Below, piece after piece: positions 1 to 6,340 of a DNA stretch of 64,000 nucleotides. The notes below the pieces were generated by a model. The model did not search any database and was not told the origin of the DNA. It was given only the letters and a program-made list of their open reading frames with translations. Source of the stretch: Alishewanella metallidurans (lineage in GTDB: Bacteria > Pseudomonadota > Gammaproteobacteria > Enterobacterales > Alteromonadaceae); the NCBI RefSeq assembly GCF_036983985.1, contig NZ_JALAHQ010000005.1, positions 1 through 64,000 of the forward strand, read 5' to 3'. How positions within the stretch are numbered: position 1 is the stretch's first letter; the number at the start of each line of letters is the position of its first letter. The position numbers were made by a program, and so were the translations under genes.

Positions 1-183
1 GGGGCGCACATGAAGGCAAGCTGGATATTCTCGGCCAACGACGTGGTGATCAACCTGGGGGTCATCACCGCCGGCGCCCTGGTCGCGTGGACCGGTTCCA
101 ATTATCCGGATCTGATTATCGGCACCATCGCGGGGGGCATTGTACTTAACGGTGCCAGACGCATTTTGGCGTTGAAGGGTTAA
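1..183 (+). CDS. Cation diffusion facilitator transporter, C-terminal part (partial)
   Basis: Open from the first base to the TAA at 181-183, so only the last 60 residues of the gene are in the window. The segment has the HMKASWIFSANDVVINLG motif typical of the fifth transmembrane helix of CDF (CzcD-like) metal efflux proteins, where His and Asp form the transport site, followed by the last helix (GIVLNGARRIL). The gene ends 3 bp before lspA, an arrangement known from cadmium/lead/zinc resistance cassettes on transposons and genomic islands. It probably exports divalent metal from the cytoplasm in exchange for protons. The metal cannot be told from this fragment. Confidence 0.8.
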   Translation, partial: GAHMKASWIFSANDVVINLGVITAGALVAWTGSNYPDLIIGTIAGGIVLNGARRILALKG

Positions 184-186
184 ATA

Positions 187-699
187 ATGCTCATTATTGG
201 CAAAAAGCTCTCGCCGTATGCCCTATTGTCCATATCGGGCCTGCTGGCAGCGTCTGATCAGGCTGTAAAGTGGCTGGTGCAGCAATCAATGGCCTATGGC
301 GAGTATGTTTCGGTGACCCCGTTCTTTAACTGGGTGCACCTATGGAACACCGGTGCCGCATTCAGTCTTTTTGCGAATGGTGGAGGCTGGCAGCGCTACT
401 TTTTTATCGGAATCGCGGTAGTGGTCTCGATTTTTCTGATCAAGCTGATCCTTGAAAATCGTCATAAAGGAGAAGCCATCGCTTACAGTCTTATCCTCGG
501 TGGCGCCATGGGCAACCTGATTGACCGGGTCTTTCGCGGCTATGTTGTGGATTCCTTTGATTTCTATTGGCGAGACTGGCATTGGCCGGCCTTCAACCTG
601 GCTGATATTGCAATTGTCCTCGGTGCCTTACTTTTCGTTTCCAGCAGCTTGTTGGGTAAAAAAGCAAACACCAATGCCGAGCCGGATGGATCTGACTGA
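187..699 (+). CDS. lspA: Lipoprotein signal peptidase (signal peptidase II), metal-island copy
   Basis: The 170-residue protein has the full length and layout of signal peptidase II, an inner-membrane aspartyl protease that cleaves the signal peptide of prolipoproteins after lipidation. The two catalytic aspartates are visible in GNLIDR (D113) and FNLAD (D140), and the WNTGAAF block is at 53-59. Four hydrophobic helices can be traced. It follows the CDF transporter gene by 3 bp and is probably co-transcribed. Copies of this kind travel with heavy-metal operons (for example pbrC/lspA-type genes) and are distinct from the housekeeping copy next to ileS. The role in metal resistance is not proven by the sequence. 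Confidence 0.92.
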   Translation: MLIIGKKLSPYALLSISGLLAASDQAVKWLVQQSMAYGEYVSVTPFFNWVHLWNTGAAFSLFANGGGWQRYFFIGIAVVVSIFLIKLILENRHKGEAIAYSLILGGAMGNLIDRVFRGYVVDSFDFYWRDWHWPAFNLADIAIVLGALLFVSSSLLGKKANTNAEPDGSD

Positions 700-716
700 C
701 ACCTACGCCTATACAA

Positions 717-815
717 TTCCGCGCCTTCCGGGGTGAAGGCGGCATCGAGCGGAATTTCTTTGCAGCATACGCAGCAGGTGGTGCAACTGGCAGTGTTCGG
801 GGCGTTTGCGTTCAT
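717..815 (-). pseudogene. Truncated DUF3330 (urf2-type) remnant downstream of merE
   Basis: The minus-strand reading starts at ATG 815 with a strong GGAGGA ribosome site. It gives the Cys-rich start of the DUF3330 protein found behind merE in Tn21-like mer operons (CTTCCVCCKEIPLDAAF, then TPEGAE). Homology stops near 717, where the frame runs into unrelated sequence overlapping the lspA 3' end on the other strand, so the expected second Cys cluster is lost. Between it and merE (about 845-888) there is only a 12-codon stub resembling the start of the urf2 EAL-type frame. This is the recombination edge of the mer block. A short fusion peptide could still be translated, but no function is expected. 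Confidence 0.7.
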
Positions 816-880
816 GGTGGTACTCCTCCAGATTGGTAGCGAAGCTCAAAGCTGCCCACTCTCGGCTGGCTGGGAAGCGG

Positions 881-1117
881 TCATGATCTTCCCTTGAAGG
901 CCCGCAGCAGCCGCGTCACAGACAGGACAAACAAGCCGGTCAGCGTGAGGGCTGCAATACCCCAGTGCTCCCCGATGAACGCGCCGGCCGTCGTGCCGGC
1001 TAGCACAATGGCGAGAATCGGCAAATGGCAGGGACAGGTGAGCACGGCCAGCGCGCCCCACAAGTAGCCGGTGATCGGTTTGTGCGTCTCAGACGGCAAG
1101 TGCTCTGGGCTGTTCAT
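881..1117 (-). CDS. merE: Mercury transporter MerE
   Basis: A 78-residue inner-membrane protein with two hydrophobic helices and the vicinal cysteine motif TCPCHLP in the first helix, as in MerE of Tn21 and Tn501. MerE is a broad mercury uptake protein reported to move Hg(II) and methylmercury into the cytoplasm, where MerA acts. Its ATG overlaps the merD stop by 4 bp (ATGA), so translation is coupled at the distal end of the mer operon. Length and sequence are normal for the family. Confidence 0.93.
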   Translation of the reverse strand: MNSPEHLPSETHKPITGYLWGALAVLTCPCHLPILAIVLAGTTAGAFIGEHWGIAALTLTGLFVLSVTRLLRAFKGRS

Positions 1118-1479
1118 GGCAGACTCTCCGCGTGCTGTGCCGGTTCGGTTGGCATGGCGGCCAGTTGCATTTCGAGGCTGGCCAGGGCCTCGCGCCGACG
1201 CTCGACGAGTTGCCGCAACACGGCAAGCTGCGCAGACGCACCGTCACCGTCCGCAGCATCCAGCGCCCGGCACAGCCGCGCCAGTGCGTCCAGGCCGATA
1301 CCCGCTTCGAAGGCAGCCCGTACAAAGCGCAGCCGTTGCAACGCGGTGTCATCGAACAAGCCGTAGCCGCCCGTGGTGCACGCGACCGGCCGTAGCAATC
1401 CGCGCAGCAGGTAGTCGCGCACGATATGCACGCTCACCTCGGCATCAAGGGCCAGCCGGGACCCTGTGTAGGCGCTCAT
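1114..1479 (-). CDS. merD: Mercury resistance co-regulator MerD
   Basis: A 121-residue MerR-family protein with an N-terminal winged helix (AEVSVHIVRDYLLRGLLRP) and the MerD-specific segment CTTGGYGLFDDTALQRLRFVR. MerD is thought to displace activated MerR from the mer operator and so switch the operon off. The start at 1479 was chosen because AAGGAGG lies 6-7 bases upstream and because family members begin MSAYT; the frame is open a further 11 codons upstream. The gene follows merA by 17 bp and overlaps merE by 4 bp. A few residues differ from the Tn501 consensus (GSRLALDAE in the helix-turn-helix), but nothing looks broken. Confidence 0.93.
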   Translation of the reverse strand: MSAYTGSRLALDAEVSVHIVRDYLLRGLLRPVACTTGGYGLFDDTALQRLRFVRAAFEAGIGLDALARLCRALDAADGDGASAQLAVLRQLVERRREALASLEMQLAAMPTEPAQHAESLP

Positions 1480-1496
1480 TGAACACCTCCTTTTCC

Positions 1497-3206
1497 TCAT
1501 CCGGCGCAGCACGAAAGCTGCTTCACGTCCTTGCTGAAGGTCTGCGCCGCGAGCTTCAGCCCTTCGACCATGGTCAGGTAGGGGAACAATTGGTCGGCCA
1601 GTTCCTGCACGGTCATACGGTTGCGAATGGCGAGCACCGCCGTCTGGATCAGTTCACCCGCTTCCGGGGCCACCGCTTGCACGCCGATGAGCCGTCCGCT
1701 ACCTTCCTCGATGACCAGCTTGATGAAGCCGCGTGTGTCGAAGTTGGCAAGCGCACGCGGCACGTTGTCCAAGGTCAAGGTGCGACTGTCGGTCTCGATC
1801 CCGTCGTGATGTGCTTCCGCCTCGCTGTAGCCCACGGTGGCGACCTGCGGGTCGGTGAACACCACGGCCGGCATTGCGGTCAGGTCCAGGGCCGCATCGC
1901 CGCCAGTCATGTTGATCGCAGCACGGGTGCCGGCCGCTGCCGCCACATAGACGAACTGAGGCTGGTCGGTGCAGTCGCCAGCCGCATAAATGTGTGGCGT
2001 ACTGGTGCGCATGCCCTTGTCGATGACGATGGCCCCCTGCGCATTGGCAGCGACTCCCGCCGCTTCCAATGCCAGGCTGCGCGTGTTCGGTGCCCTGCCA
2101 GTGGCGACCAGCAGCTGGTCGGCGCGTATTTCACCGTACCCGGTGGTCAGCACGAATTCGCCGTCAACATGCGCGACCTGGCTGGCTTGCGTGTGTTCCA
2201 ATACCTTGATCCCTTCGGCACGGAACGCGGCTGTAACGGCCTCGCCAATGGCAGGGTCCTCGCTCGCAAACAACGTGCGCCGCGCCAGGATCGTGACTTC
2301 GCTGCCCAGCCGTGCAAACGCCTGCGCCAGTTCCAGCGCTACTACTGAGGCACCGATTACTGCGAGCCGTTTCGGAATGGTCTCGCTAACCAGCGCTTCG
2401 GTGGAAGTCCAATAGGGGGTTTCTGCAAGACCAGGCAACGGCGGAATGGCTGCGCTCGCGCCGGTAGCAATGAGACAGCGGTCAAACGCCACTTCGTGCC
2501 AGTCCCCTTCTGCAGCTTCCACGATAAGCGTGTGGCCATCCTTGAAACGGGCGCTGCCTCGTACCAGATTGATTGACGGATTGCTTTCGAGGATGCTTTC
2601 ATATTTGGCAATTCGCAGCTCGTCCACGCGCGCCTGTTGCTGGACAAGCAAACGGTCACGCGAGACAACAGGCGGCGTCGCAGTGAGCCCCACGTCAAAA
2701 GGACTTTCACGGCGCAGATGAGCGATATGGGCTGCCCGAATCATGATCTTGGAGGGAACGCAACCCACGTTGACGCAGGTGCCGCCGATAGTCCCGCGCT
2801 CGATCAGCGTGACCCGGGCACCGTTTTCCGCCGCTTTGAGCGCAGCCGCCACAGCGGCTCCGCCGCTACCGATAACCGCCACATGTAACTGACCGGCCAG
2901 CTCCTCCACCGCGCGGTCACCGCTCAGCCACTGGGCGGCTCTGCCAAGAAGTCCTGGCCGTTCAGCACTGCGCCTTTTGCTTTCCACTTCGTCTGCAGGC
3001 TTAGCACGATAACCAAGTGCCCCCACTGCCGTCACGAGTGCCGATACGTCAAGCCTATTGCCCGTGACCTGCGCCCTGTTCGCCGGATAATCGACAGACG
3101 CTCGTATCACGCCGGGAACCGCCAGCAGCGCGTCCTCAACGTGCTTTGTGCAACTTGGGCAAGTCATGCCCGCCACGCTCAGACCAACTTCGTTTAATTC
3201 TTGCAT
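1497..3206 (-). CDS. merA: Mercuric reductase MerA
   Basis: This cytoplasmic flavoenzyme reduces Hg(II) to volatile Hg(0) with NADPH. The N-terminal heavy-metal-associated domain carries GMTCPSC (C16, C19). The core has the FAD-binding VIGSGGAA segment, the redox-active pair in GGTCVNVGCVPSK (C144, C149) and an NAD(P)H-binding segment, and the protein ends with the mercury-delivering pair SCCAG. The start at 3206 gives 569 residues, near the usual 561-564, and has a GAAAGAGAG ribosome site; an ATG ten codons upstream is less likely. Between merP and merA lie 186 bp with no merC or merF, only a 27-codon unrecognised frame. Confidence 0.97.
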   Translation of the reverse strand: MQELNEVGLSVAGMTCPSCTKHVEDALLAVPGVIRASVDYPANRAQVTGNRLDVSALVTAVGALGYRAKPADEVESKRRSAERPGLLGRAAQWLSGDRAVEELAGQLHVAVIGSGGAAVAAALKAAENGARVTLIERGTIGGTCVNVGCVPSKIMIRAAHIAHLRRESPFDVGLTATPPVVSRDRLLVQQQARVDELRIAKYESILESNPSINLVRGSARFKDGHTLIVEAAEGDWHEVAFDRCLIATGASAAIPPLPGLAETPYWTSTEALVSETIPKRLAVIGASVVALELAQAFARLGSEVTILARRTLFASEDPAIGEAVTAAFRAEGIKVLEHTQASQVAHVDGEFVLTTGYGEIRADQLLVATGRAPNTRSLALEAAGVAANAQGAIVIDKGMRTSTPHIYAAGDCTDQPQFVYVAAAAGTRAAINMTGGDAALDLTAMPAVVFTDPQVATVGYSEAEAHHDGIETDSRTLTLDNVPRALANFDTRGFIKLVIEEGSGRLIGVQAVAPEAGELIQTAVLAIRNRMTVQELADQLFPYLTMVEGLKLAAQTFSKDVKQLSCCAG

Positions 3207-3392
3207 TTTGCTCTCTCTTTCATCCGTTATGCCCAAGCCGACTCGTACAACGCCTCGGTAACTGGATCAGTTTTTCGCATCAGCGAACAGGCTCCGTACG
3301 TCATTTACAGGTTGTGCACGGAATGACTGACAGTAGAATCGCCAGAACAACATCTCTATCTGGCTCTGGCGACGCCGCCGTCATTTGATGCC

Positions 3393-3671
3393 TTATTTCT
3401 TCAGTTCAGAAGGGTAGCCCACGTCCGTCGTCGCCTTGATCAACTCATGCACACTGGTCTTGGTATCATCGAAGGTGACAACCGCTTCGCGTGGTTCGAA
3501 GGTAACGTCAACTTTATCAACGCCTTCAATCCTGGAAATCGCCATTTTGACGGTGATCGGGCAAGTCGCGCAGGACATTCCGGGAACGGACAACGTGACC
3601 GTCTGCGTGGCGGCCCAGGCAGGGACAGCGAAGGTAGCGGCAAGGGCAAGAGCGGTAAGCAGTTTTTTCAT
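3393..3671 (-). CDS. merP: Periplasmic mercury-binding protein MerP
   Basis: A 92-residue secreted protein with a Sec signal peptide ending in VPAWA (residues 1-20) and one HMA fold containing GMSCATC (C34, C37), the pair that binds Hg(II) in the periplasm. MerP hands mercury to the membrane transporter MerT, encoded 13 bp upstream in the same operon. Length and motif spacing are normal. The 3' side is followed by 186 bp before merA, longer than in compact operons. Confidence 0.96.
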   Translation of the reverse strand: MKKLLTALALAATFAVPAWAATQTVTLSVPGMSCATCPITVKMAISRIEGVDKVDVTFEPREAVVTFDDTKTSVHELIKATTDVGYPSELKK

Positions 3672-3684
3672 GATTTTTCCTCAA

Positions 3685-4050
3685 TTAGTAGAACAGGGGC
3701 ATTACATACGGGAACGTTAGTGCAACGACAACTAGCGCAGCCACAATCCAAAAGATGACTTTGTACGACGTCTTGGCTTGTGGGGCAGCGCATACATCGC
3801 CAGGCTCGCATGCTTGCGTAGTCCGGAAGATGCGGCGGTAGGCAAAGAACATTGCTATCAATGCCGCACCGAGAAAGATGGGGCGGTAAGGTTCCAATGC
3901 CGCCAAGTTACTCATCCAAGCGCCGCTGAATCCCAAGGCGATCAAAACCAGCGGCCCCAGGCAGCAGGCCGACGCAAGAATGGCGGCCAGCCCACCGGCG
4001 AAGAGCGCGCCGCGCCCGTTTTGTGGTTCAGACTTTTGTGGTTCAGACAT
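3685..4050 (-). CDS. merT: Mercuric ion transporter MerT
   Basis: A three-helix inner-membrane protein that takes Hg(II) from MerP and releases it in the cytoplasm for MerA. The paired cysteines in the first helix (ASACCLGP, C29/C30) and the cytoplasmic-loop pair (CEPGDVC, C81/C87) are present. It is first in the merTPADE operon, behind the MerR-controlled promoter. The N-terminus is 5 residues longer than usual because a perfect 15-bp tandem duplication (4019-4033 and 4034-4048) repeats SEPQK, giving MSEPQKSEPQNG. The duplication is in frame and in the cytoplasmic tail, so function should be unaffected. Confidence 0.96.
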   Translation of the reverse strand: MSEPQKSEPQNGRGALFAGGLAAILASACCLGPLVLIALGFSGAWMSNLAALEPYRPIFLGAALIAMFFAYRRIFRTTQACEPGDVCAAPQAKTSYKVIFWIVAALVVVALTFPYVMPLFY

Positions 4051-4085
4051 ACGCTTGTCCTTTCAAATTTGGTTTGGATAGCTTA

Positions 4086-4116
4086 AGCTTACTTCCGTAG
4101 TTATGTACGGAGTCAA
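4086..4116 (-). promoter_or_regulatory. merT promoter and MerR operator
   Basis: On the minus strand there is a -35 box TTGACT (4116-4111) and a -10 box TAAGCT (4091-4086) separated by the unusual 19-bp spacer that defines MerR-family promoters. The spacer holds the perfect dyad TCCGTA-N6-TACGGA (4094-4111), the MerR binding site. MerR bound here represses merTPADE without mercury and untwists the DNA to activate it with Hg(II). The divergent merR ATG is only 6 bp from the -35 box, so MerR also represses itself. Confidence 0.93.
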
Positions 4117-4121
4117 GCGAT

Positions 4122-4577
4122 ATGCAAATTAATTTTGAGAATCTGACCATTGGCGTTTTTGCCAAGGCGGCCGGGGTCAATGTGGAGACCATCCGGTTCT
4201 ACCAGCGCAAGGGCCTGCTGCCGGAGCCAGACAAGCCCTATGGCAGCATTCGCCGCTATGGCGAGGCGGATGTAACACGAGTGCGGTTCGTGAAATCGGC
4301 CCAGCGGCTGGGCTTTAGCCTGGACGAAATCGCCGAGCTACTGCGGCTGGAGGATGGCACCCATTGCGAGGAAGCCAGCGGCCTGGCCGAGCACAAGCTC
4401 AAGGATGTGCGCGAGAAGATGGCCGACTTGGCACGCATGGAGGCCGTGCTGTCTGAACTGGTGTGCGCCTGCCATGCGCGGAAAGGGAACGTTTCCTGCC
4501 CGCTGATTGCGTCACTGCAAGACGGAACGAAGCTCGCTGCATCGGCGCGGGGGAGTCACGGGGTGACTACGCCTTAG
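4122..4577 (+). CDS. merR: Mercury-responsive regulator MerR
   Basis: A 151-residue MerR dimeric activator with an N-terminal winged helix-turn-helix (TIGVFAKAAGVNVETIRFYQRKGLL), the long dimerisation helix, and the three mercury-binding cysteines C82 (HCEEA), C117 (CACH) and C126 (SCPL). It is divergent from merTPADE and sits on the shared operator. The C-terminus is a few residues longer than the 144 of Tn501 MerR because the gene runs into the transposon inverted repeat: its stop codon lies inside the first five bases of the repeat. Confidence 0.96.
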   Translation: MQINFENLTIGVFAKAAGVNVETIRFYQRKGLLPEPDKPYGSIRRYGEADVTRVRFVKSAQRLGFSLDEIAELLRLEDGTHCEEASGLAEHKLKDVREKMADLARMEAVLSELVCACHARKGNVSCPLIASLQDGTKLAASARGSHGVTTP

Positions 4578-4610
4578 CGTGCTTTATTTTCCGAATTCTG
4601 AGACGACCCC
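4573..4610 (+). repeat. 38-bp Tn21-subgroup terminal inverted repeat (mer end)
   Basis: Read on the minus strand, the 38 bases begin GGGGTCGTCTCAGAATTCGG and end in GCACGCTAAG, the terminal repeat of Tn3-family, Tn21-subgroup mercury transposons. It lies at the merR-side end as expected. No tnpA, tnpR or second repeat is present at the other side of the mer block, where the sequence breaks off inside the DUF3330 gene near 717. The block is therefore a transposon fragment that can no longer move by itself. Confidence 0.88.
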
Positions 4611-4837
4611 TGAATGTTGCAGGCAAACCATACAGTCGAGATGTCATCATTAGCGCTGTACGAGACGCCCACAGAACACCGATTCAATTAGAAGTTGAGC
4701 AAGACAAACAACGACGCTTTGTGACGATAAATTATAAAGGCACGCTTCGATATCCAAAGCTGGAAAGGGTGGAGAAAGTCCATGATGGGTTGTCGACGTT
4801 TTTGGAGCCACTGACTACCGAAAACAAACTGAATTAA
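4611..4837 (+). pseudogene. 3' remnant of an M61-family (glycyl aminopeptidase, PDZ) peptidase gene
   Basis: Directly outside the inverted repeat, the frame ending at TAA 4837 reads LNVAGKPYSRDVIISAVRDA, then a short stretch leading to GTLRYPKLERVE. This matches the C-terminal PDZ part of M61 peptidases, which typically carry VNGxxYSxxxLxxAI followed by a basic strand and LRYPHLERV. Only about 75 codons remain; the catalytic domain with HEYFH has been removed by the transposon or later loss. The base composition is lower in GC than the mer block, so this marks the pre-insertion host sequence. The family call rests on recognised motifs only. Confidence 0.6.
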
Positions 4838-5306
4838 TCGCTTATTGTAAATAAGCTCTGCATTTGTATCTGATACTCAGAGTATAACCGGTGTCACGAG
4901 AGAAGAGTGCCGAGAGAAATTTGGCGCATCCCCTGAGTGCAATATTGCGGGTAAAAAAATGAAGTGGACTGACGAGCTTACATACTTTACCCGAGCCAGA
5001 TTGGATAGTGTCATTAAGAAGTACTCCACATAAATTAGCTCTAATCCCTCAACTTGGCCTCGGCTACATCTGTAGTGGTCAACTAATTTTGGCCACATCT
5101 TTATAGCCAAGCCAATATCTGCGCTCGGTTTCGTTTGGAGCCAAACCACCGTTTTCTTTACACTCCTGGCCGACACTCAAATCAACTCACTTCAACCTCA
5201 AAACGTGTAAATAAATTCTGTAAAGAAATCTATGTAAAGGTTAGGTACCTTTTCTATGCGTTTGAGCTAAAATCACAGGAGGTGGGTCTGTTGTCAGAGG
5301 TGTGCA
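4838..5306. other. Gene-poor junction with a coding remnant and a possible IS end
   Basis: No complete gene is seen. A plus-strand frame without a good start, about 4856-5033, ends in MKWTDELTYFTRARLDSVIK and may be the tail of a lost gene I do not recognise. At 5071 a sequence starting TGTAGTGGTCAACTAATTTT resembles the terminal repeat of some IS3-family elements, and the minus-strand reading beyond it could be a decayed transposase tail, but no transposase motif survives. This supports a patchwork junction between the mer fragment and the recombinase region. Confidence 0.35.
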
Positions 5307-5870
5307 ATGATTGTTGGTTATGCCCGGGTGAGTACTCAAGACCAATCACTTGATCTCCAGAGCGATGCATTAAGAACGGCCAGCTGTGATGAAATTTTCA
5401 GTGAGAAGATCACTGGTAAGCAACGAGAGCGGCCTGAATTGCAAAACTGCCTGCGGATGCTTCGTAAAGGTGATGTACTGGTTGTTTGGAAACTCGACCG
5501 CCTGGCACGCTCACTCAAAGATCTGGTAGAACTCATTACTGAGCTTGAAGCAAAGCAGGTAGGCTTTCGTTCTATTACCGAGGCTATCGATACCACTACC
5601 GCGGGCGGCAAGTTAGTGTTCCATATATTTGGTGCATTGGCAGAATTTGAACACAACCTGATCCGCGAACGCACACTGGCTGGTTTAGCTGCTGCAAGAG
5701 CGAGAGGACGCAAGGGTGGGCGCAAACCCTCTATGAGCCATTCCGATATCCAGAAGGCGGCGGCAATGTTGTTGGATCCTAAGATAACGAAGACCGAGGT
5801 TGCAAAGCACTTTGGTATTAGCAGAGTAACGTTAAATAATTCACTCATGCGAGAAAAAATTTCTAATTGA
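5307..5870 (+). CDS. Serine recombinase (Tn3-type resolvase/invertase family)
   Basis: A 187-residue small serine recombinase. The catalytic domain begins MIVGYARVST with the nucleophile S9, followed by WKLDRLARSLKDL and the arginine-rich EFEHNLIRERT region. Then comes the E-helix and a C-terminal helix-turn-helix (KTEVAKHFGISRVTLNNSL). Such proteins resolve transposon cointegrates or invert DNA segments at a res or gix site. No transposase or matching res site was identified beside it, so it may be an orphan from a lost transposon or may serve the island. An AGAGGTG ribosome site precedes the ATG. Confidence 0.92.
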   Translation: MIVGYARVSTQDQSLDLQSDALRTASCDEIFSEKITGKQRERPELQNCLRMLRKGDVLVVWKLDRLARSLKDLVELITELEAKQVGFRSITEAIDTTTAGGKLVFHIFGALAEFEHNLIRERTLAGLAAARARGRKGGRKPSMSHSDIQKAAAMLLDPKITKTEVAKHFGISRVTLNNSLMREKISN

Positions 5871-6103
5871 TGGATTATCGGCGACTTAAAATCAACACTC
5901 TCTTAAAAACGAATCTCTAGCCCCTCTAAAAAAATATATTTCTAATAAATTTTTGAGAGGAAAGCTTGAATTAACATCTGAGAGCATGTTAGTTTAAATT
6001 TTAGTCCGTTTTAGTAAGACTTGAATTTGTAATTTAAGCTAAAATAGCTTTGAGAAATAGCTAAAACAGATTAAAATACGCGCGCCAAAAAAAAGGAACC
6101 GTC

Positions 6104-6268
6104 ATGAGCTTTAAAGATTTGAGAAAACTCTCCGAAACCAAAGAGCAGAAAGAGAAAGCTGCACTGGGCTTTGAGAATCGTCTTAAGGCCTATGAGAAAA
6201 AGTTCGTTGAAGAGTCTAAGCAGTTGGCTCCGTCAGAAAAATTTTACTCGAGAAGCTACAATCTATAG
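6104..6268 (+). CDS. Small charged helical protein of unknown function
   Basis: A 54-residue frame with AAAGGAACC before the ATG and its own rho-independent terminator 20 bp after the stop, which argues for a real, separately transcribed gene. The product is rich in Lys and Glu (MSFKDLRKLSETKEQKEKAA at the start), predicted almost wholly alpha-helical and soluble, and ends in a Tyr/Ser-rich tail. I do not recognise a family. It lies between the recombinase and the cysteine-peptidase gene and is preceded by about 230 bp of AT-rich DNA that should hold its promoter. Confidence 0.6.
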   Translation: MSFKDLRKLSETKEQKEKAALGFENRLKAYEKKFVEESKQLAPSEKFYSRSYNL

Positions 6269-6288
6269 TAGTTTGAACGAGCCAAAAG

Positions 6289-6312
6289 AGGCAGCATAGG
6301 CTGCCTTTTTTT
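6289..6312 (+). terminator. Rho-independent terminator after the 54-aa gene
   Basis: The hairpin AGGCAGC-ATAG-GCTGCC is followed directly by a run of seven T. It ends the transcript of the small gene at 6104-6268 and separates it from the peptidase gene that starts 28 bp later. Confidence 0.8.
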
Positions 6313-6340
6313 ATACTCAAATTTTAAATGAGGGTTAAGA

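Noticed and set aside
846..1061. 71-codon minus-strand frame overlapping merE
   Set aside because: Shadow of merE in another frame; only its last 12 codons correspond to the urf2 stub noted with the DUF3330 remnant.
1071..2348. 425-codon plus-strand frame opposite merA and merD
   Set aside because: It is the antisense shadow of GC-rich mer genes; the product is Arg/His-rich with no motif, and both minus-strand genes are certain.
4877..5176. 99-codon minus-strand frame in the junction region
   Set aside because: No ribosome site, no domain, and it crosses the possible IS end; at best a decayed transposase tail.
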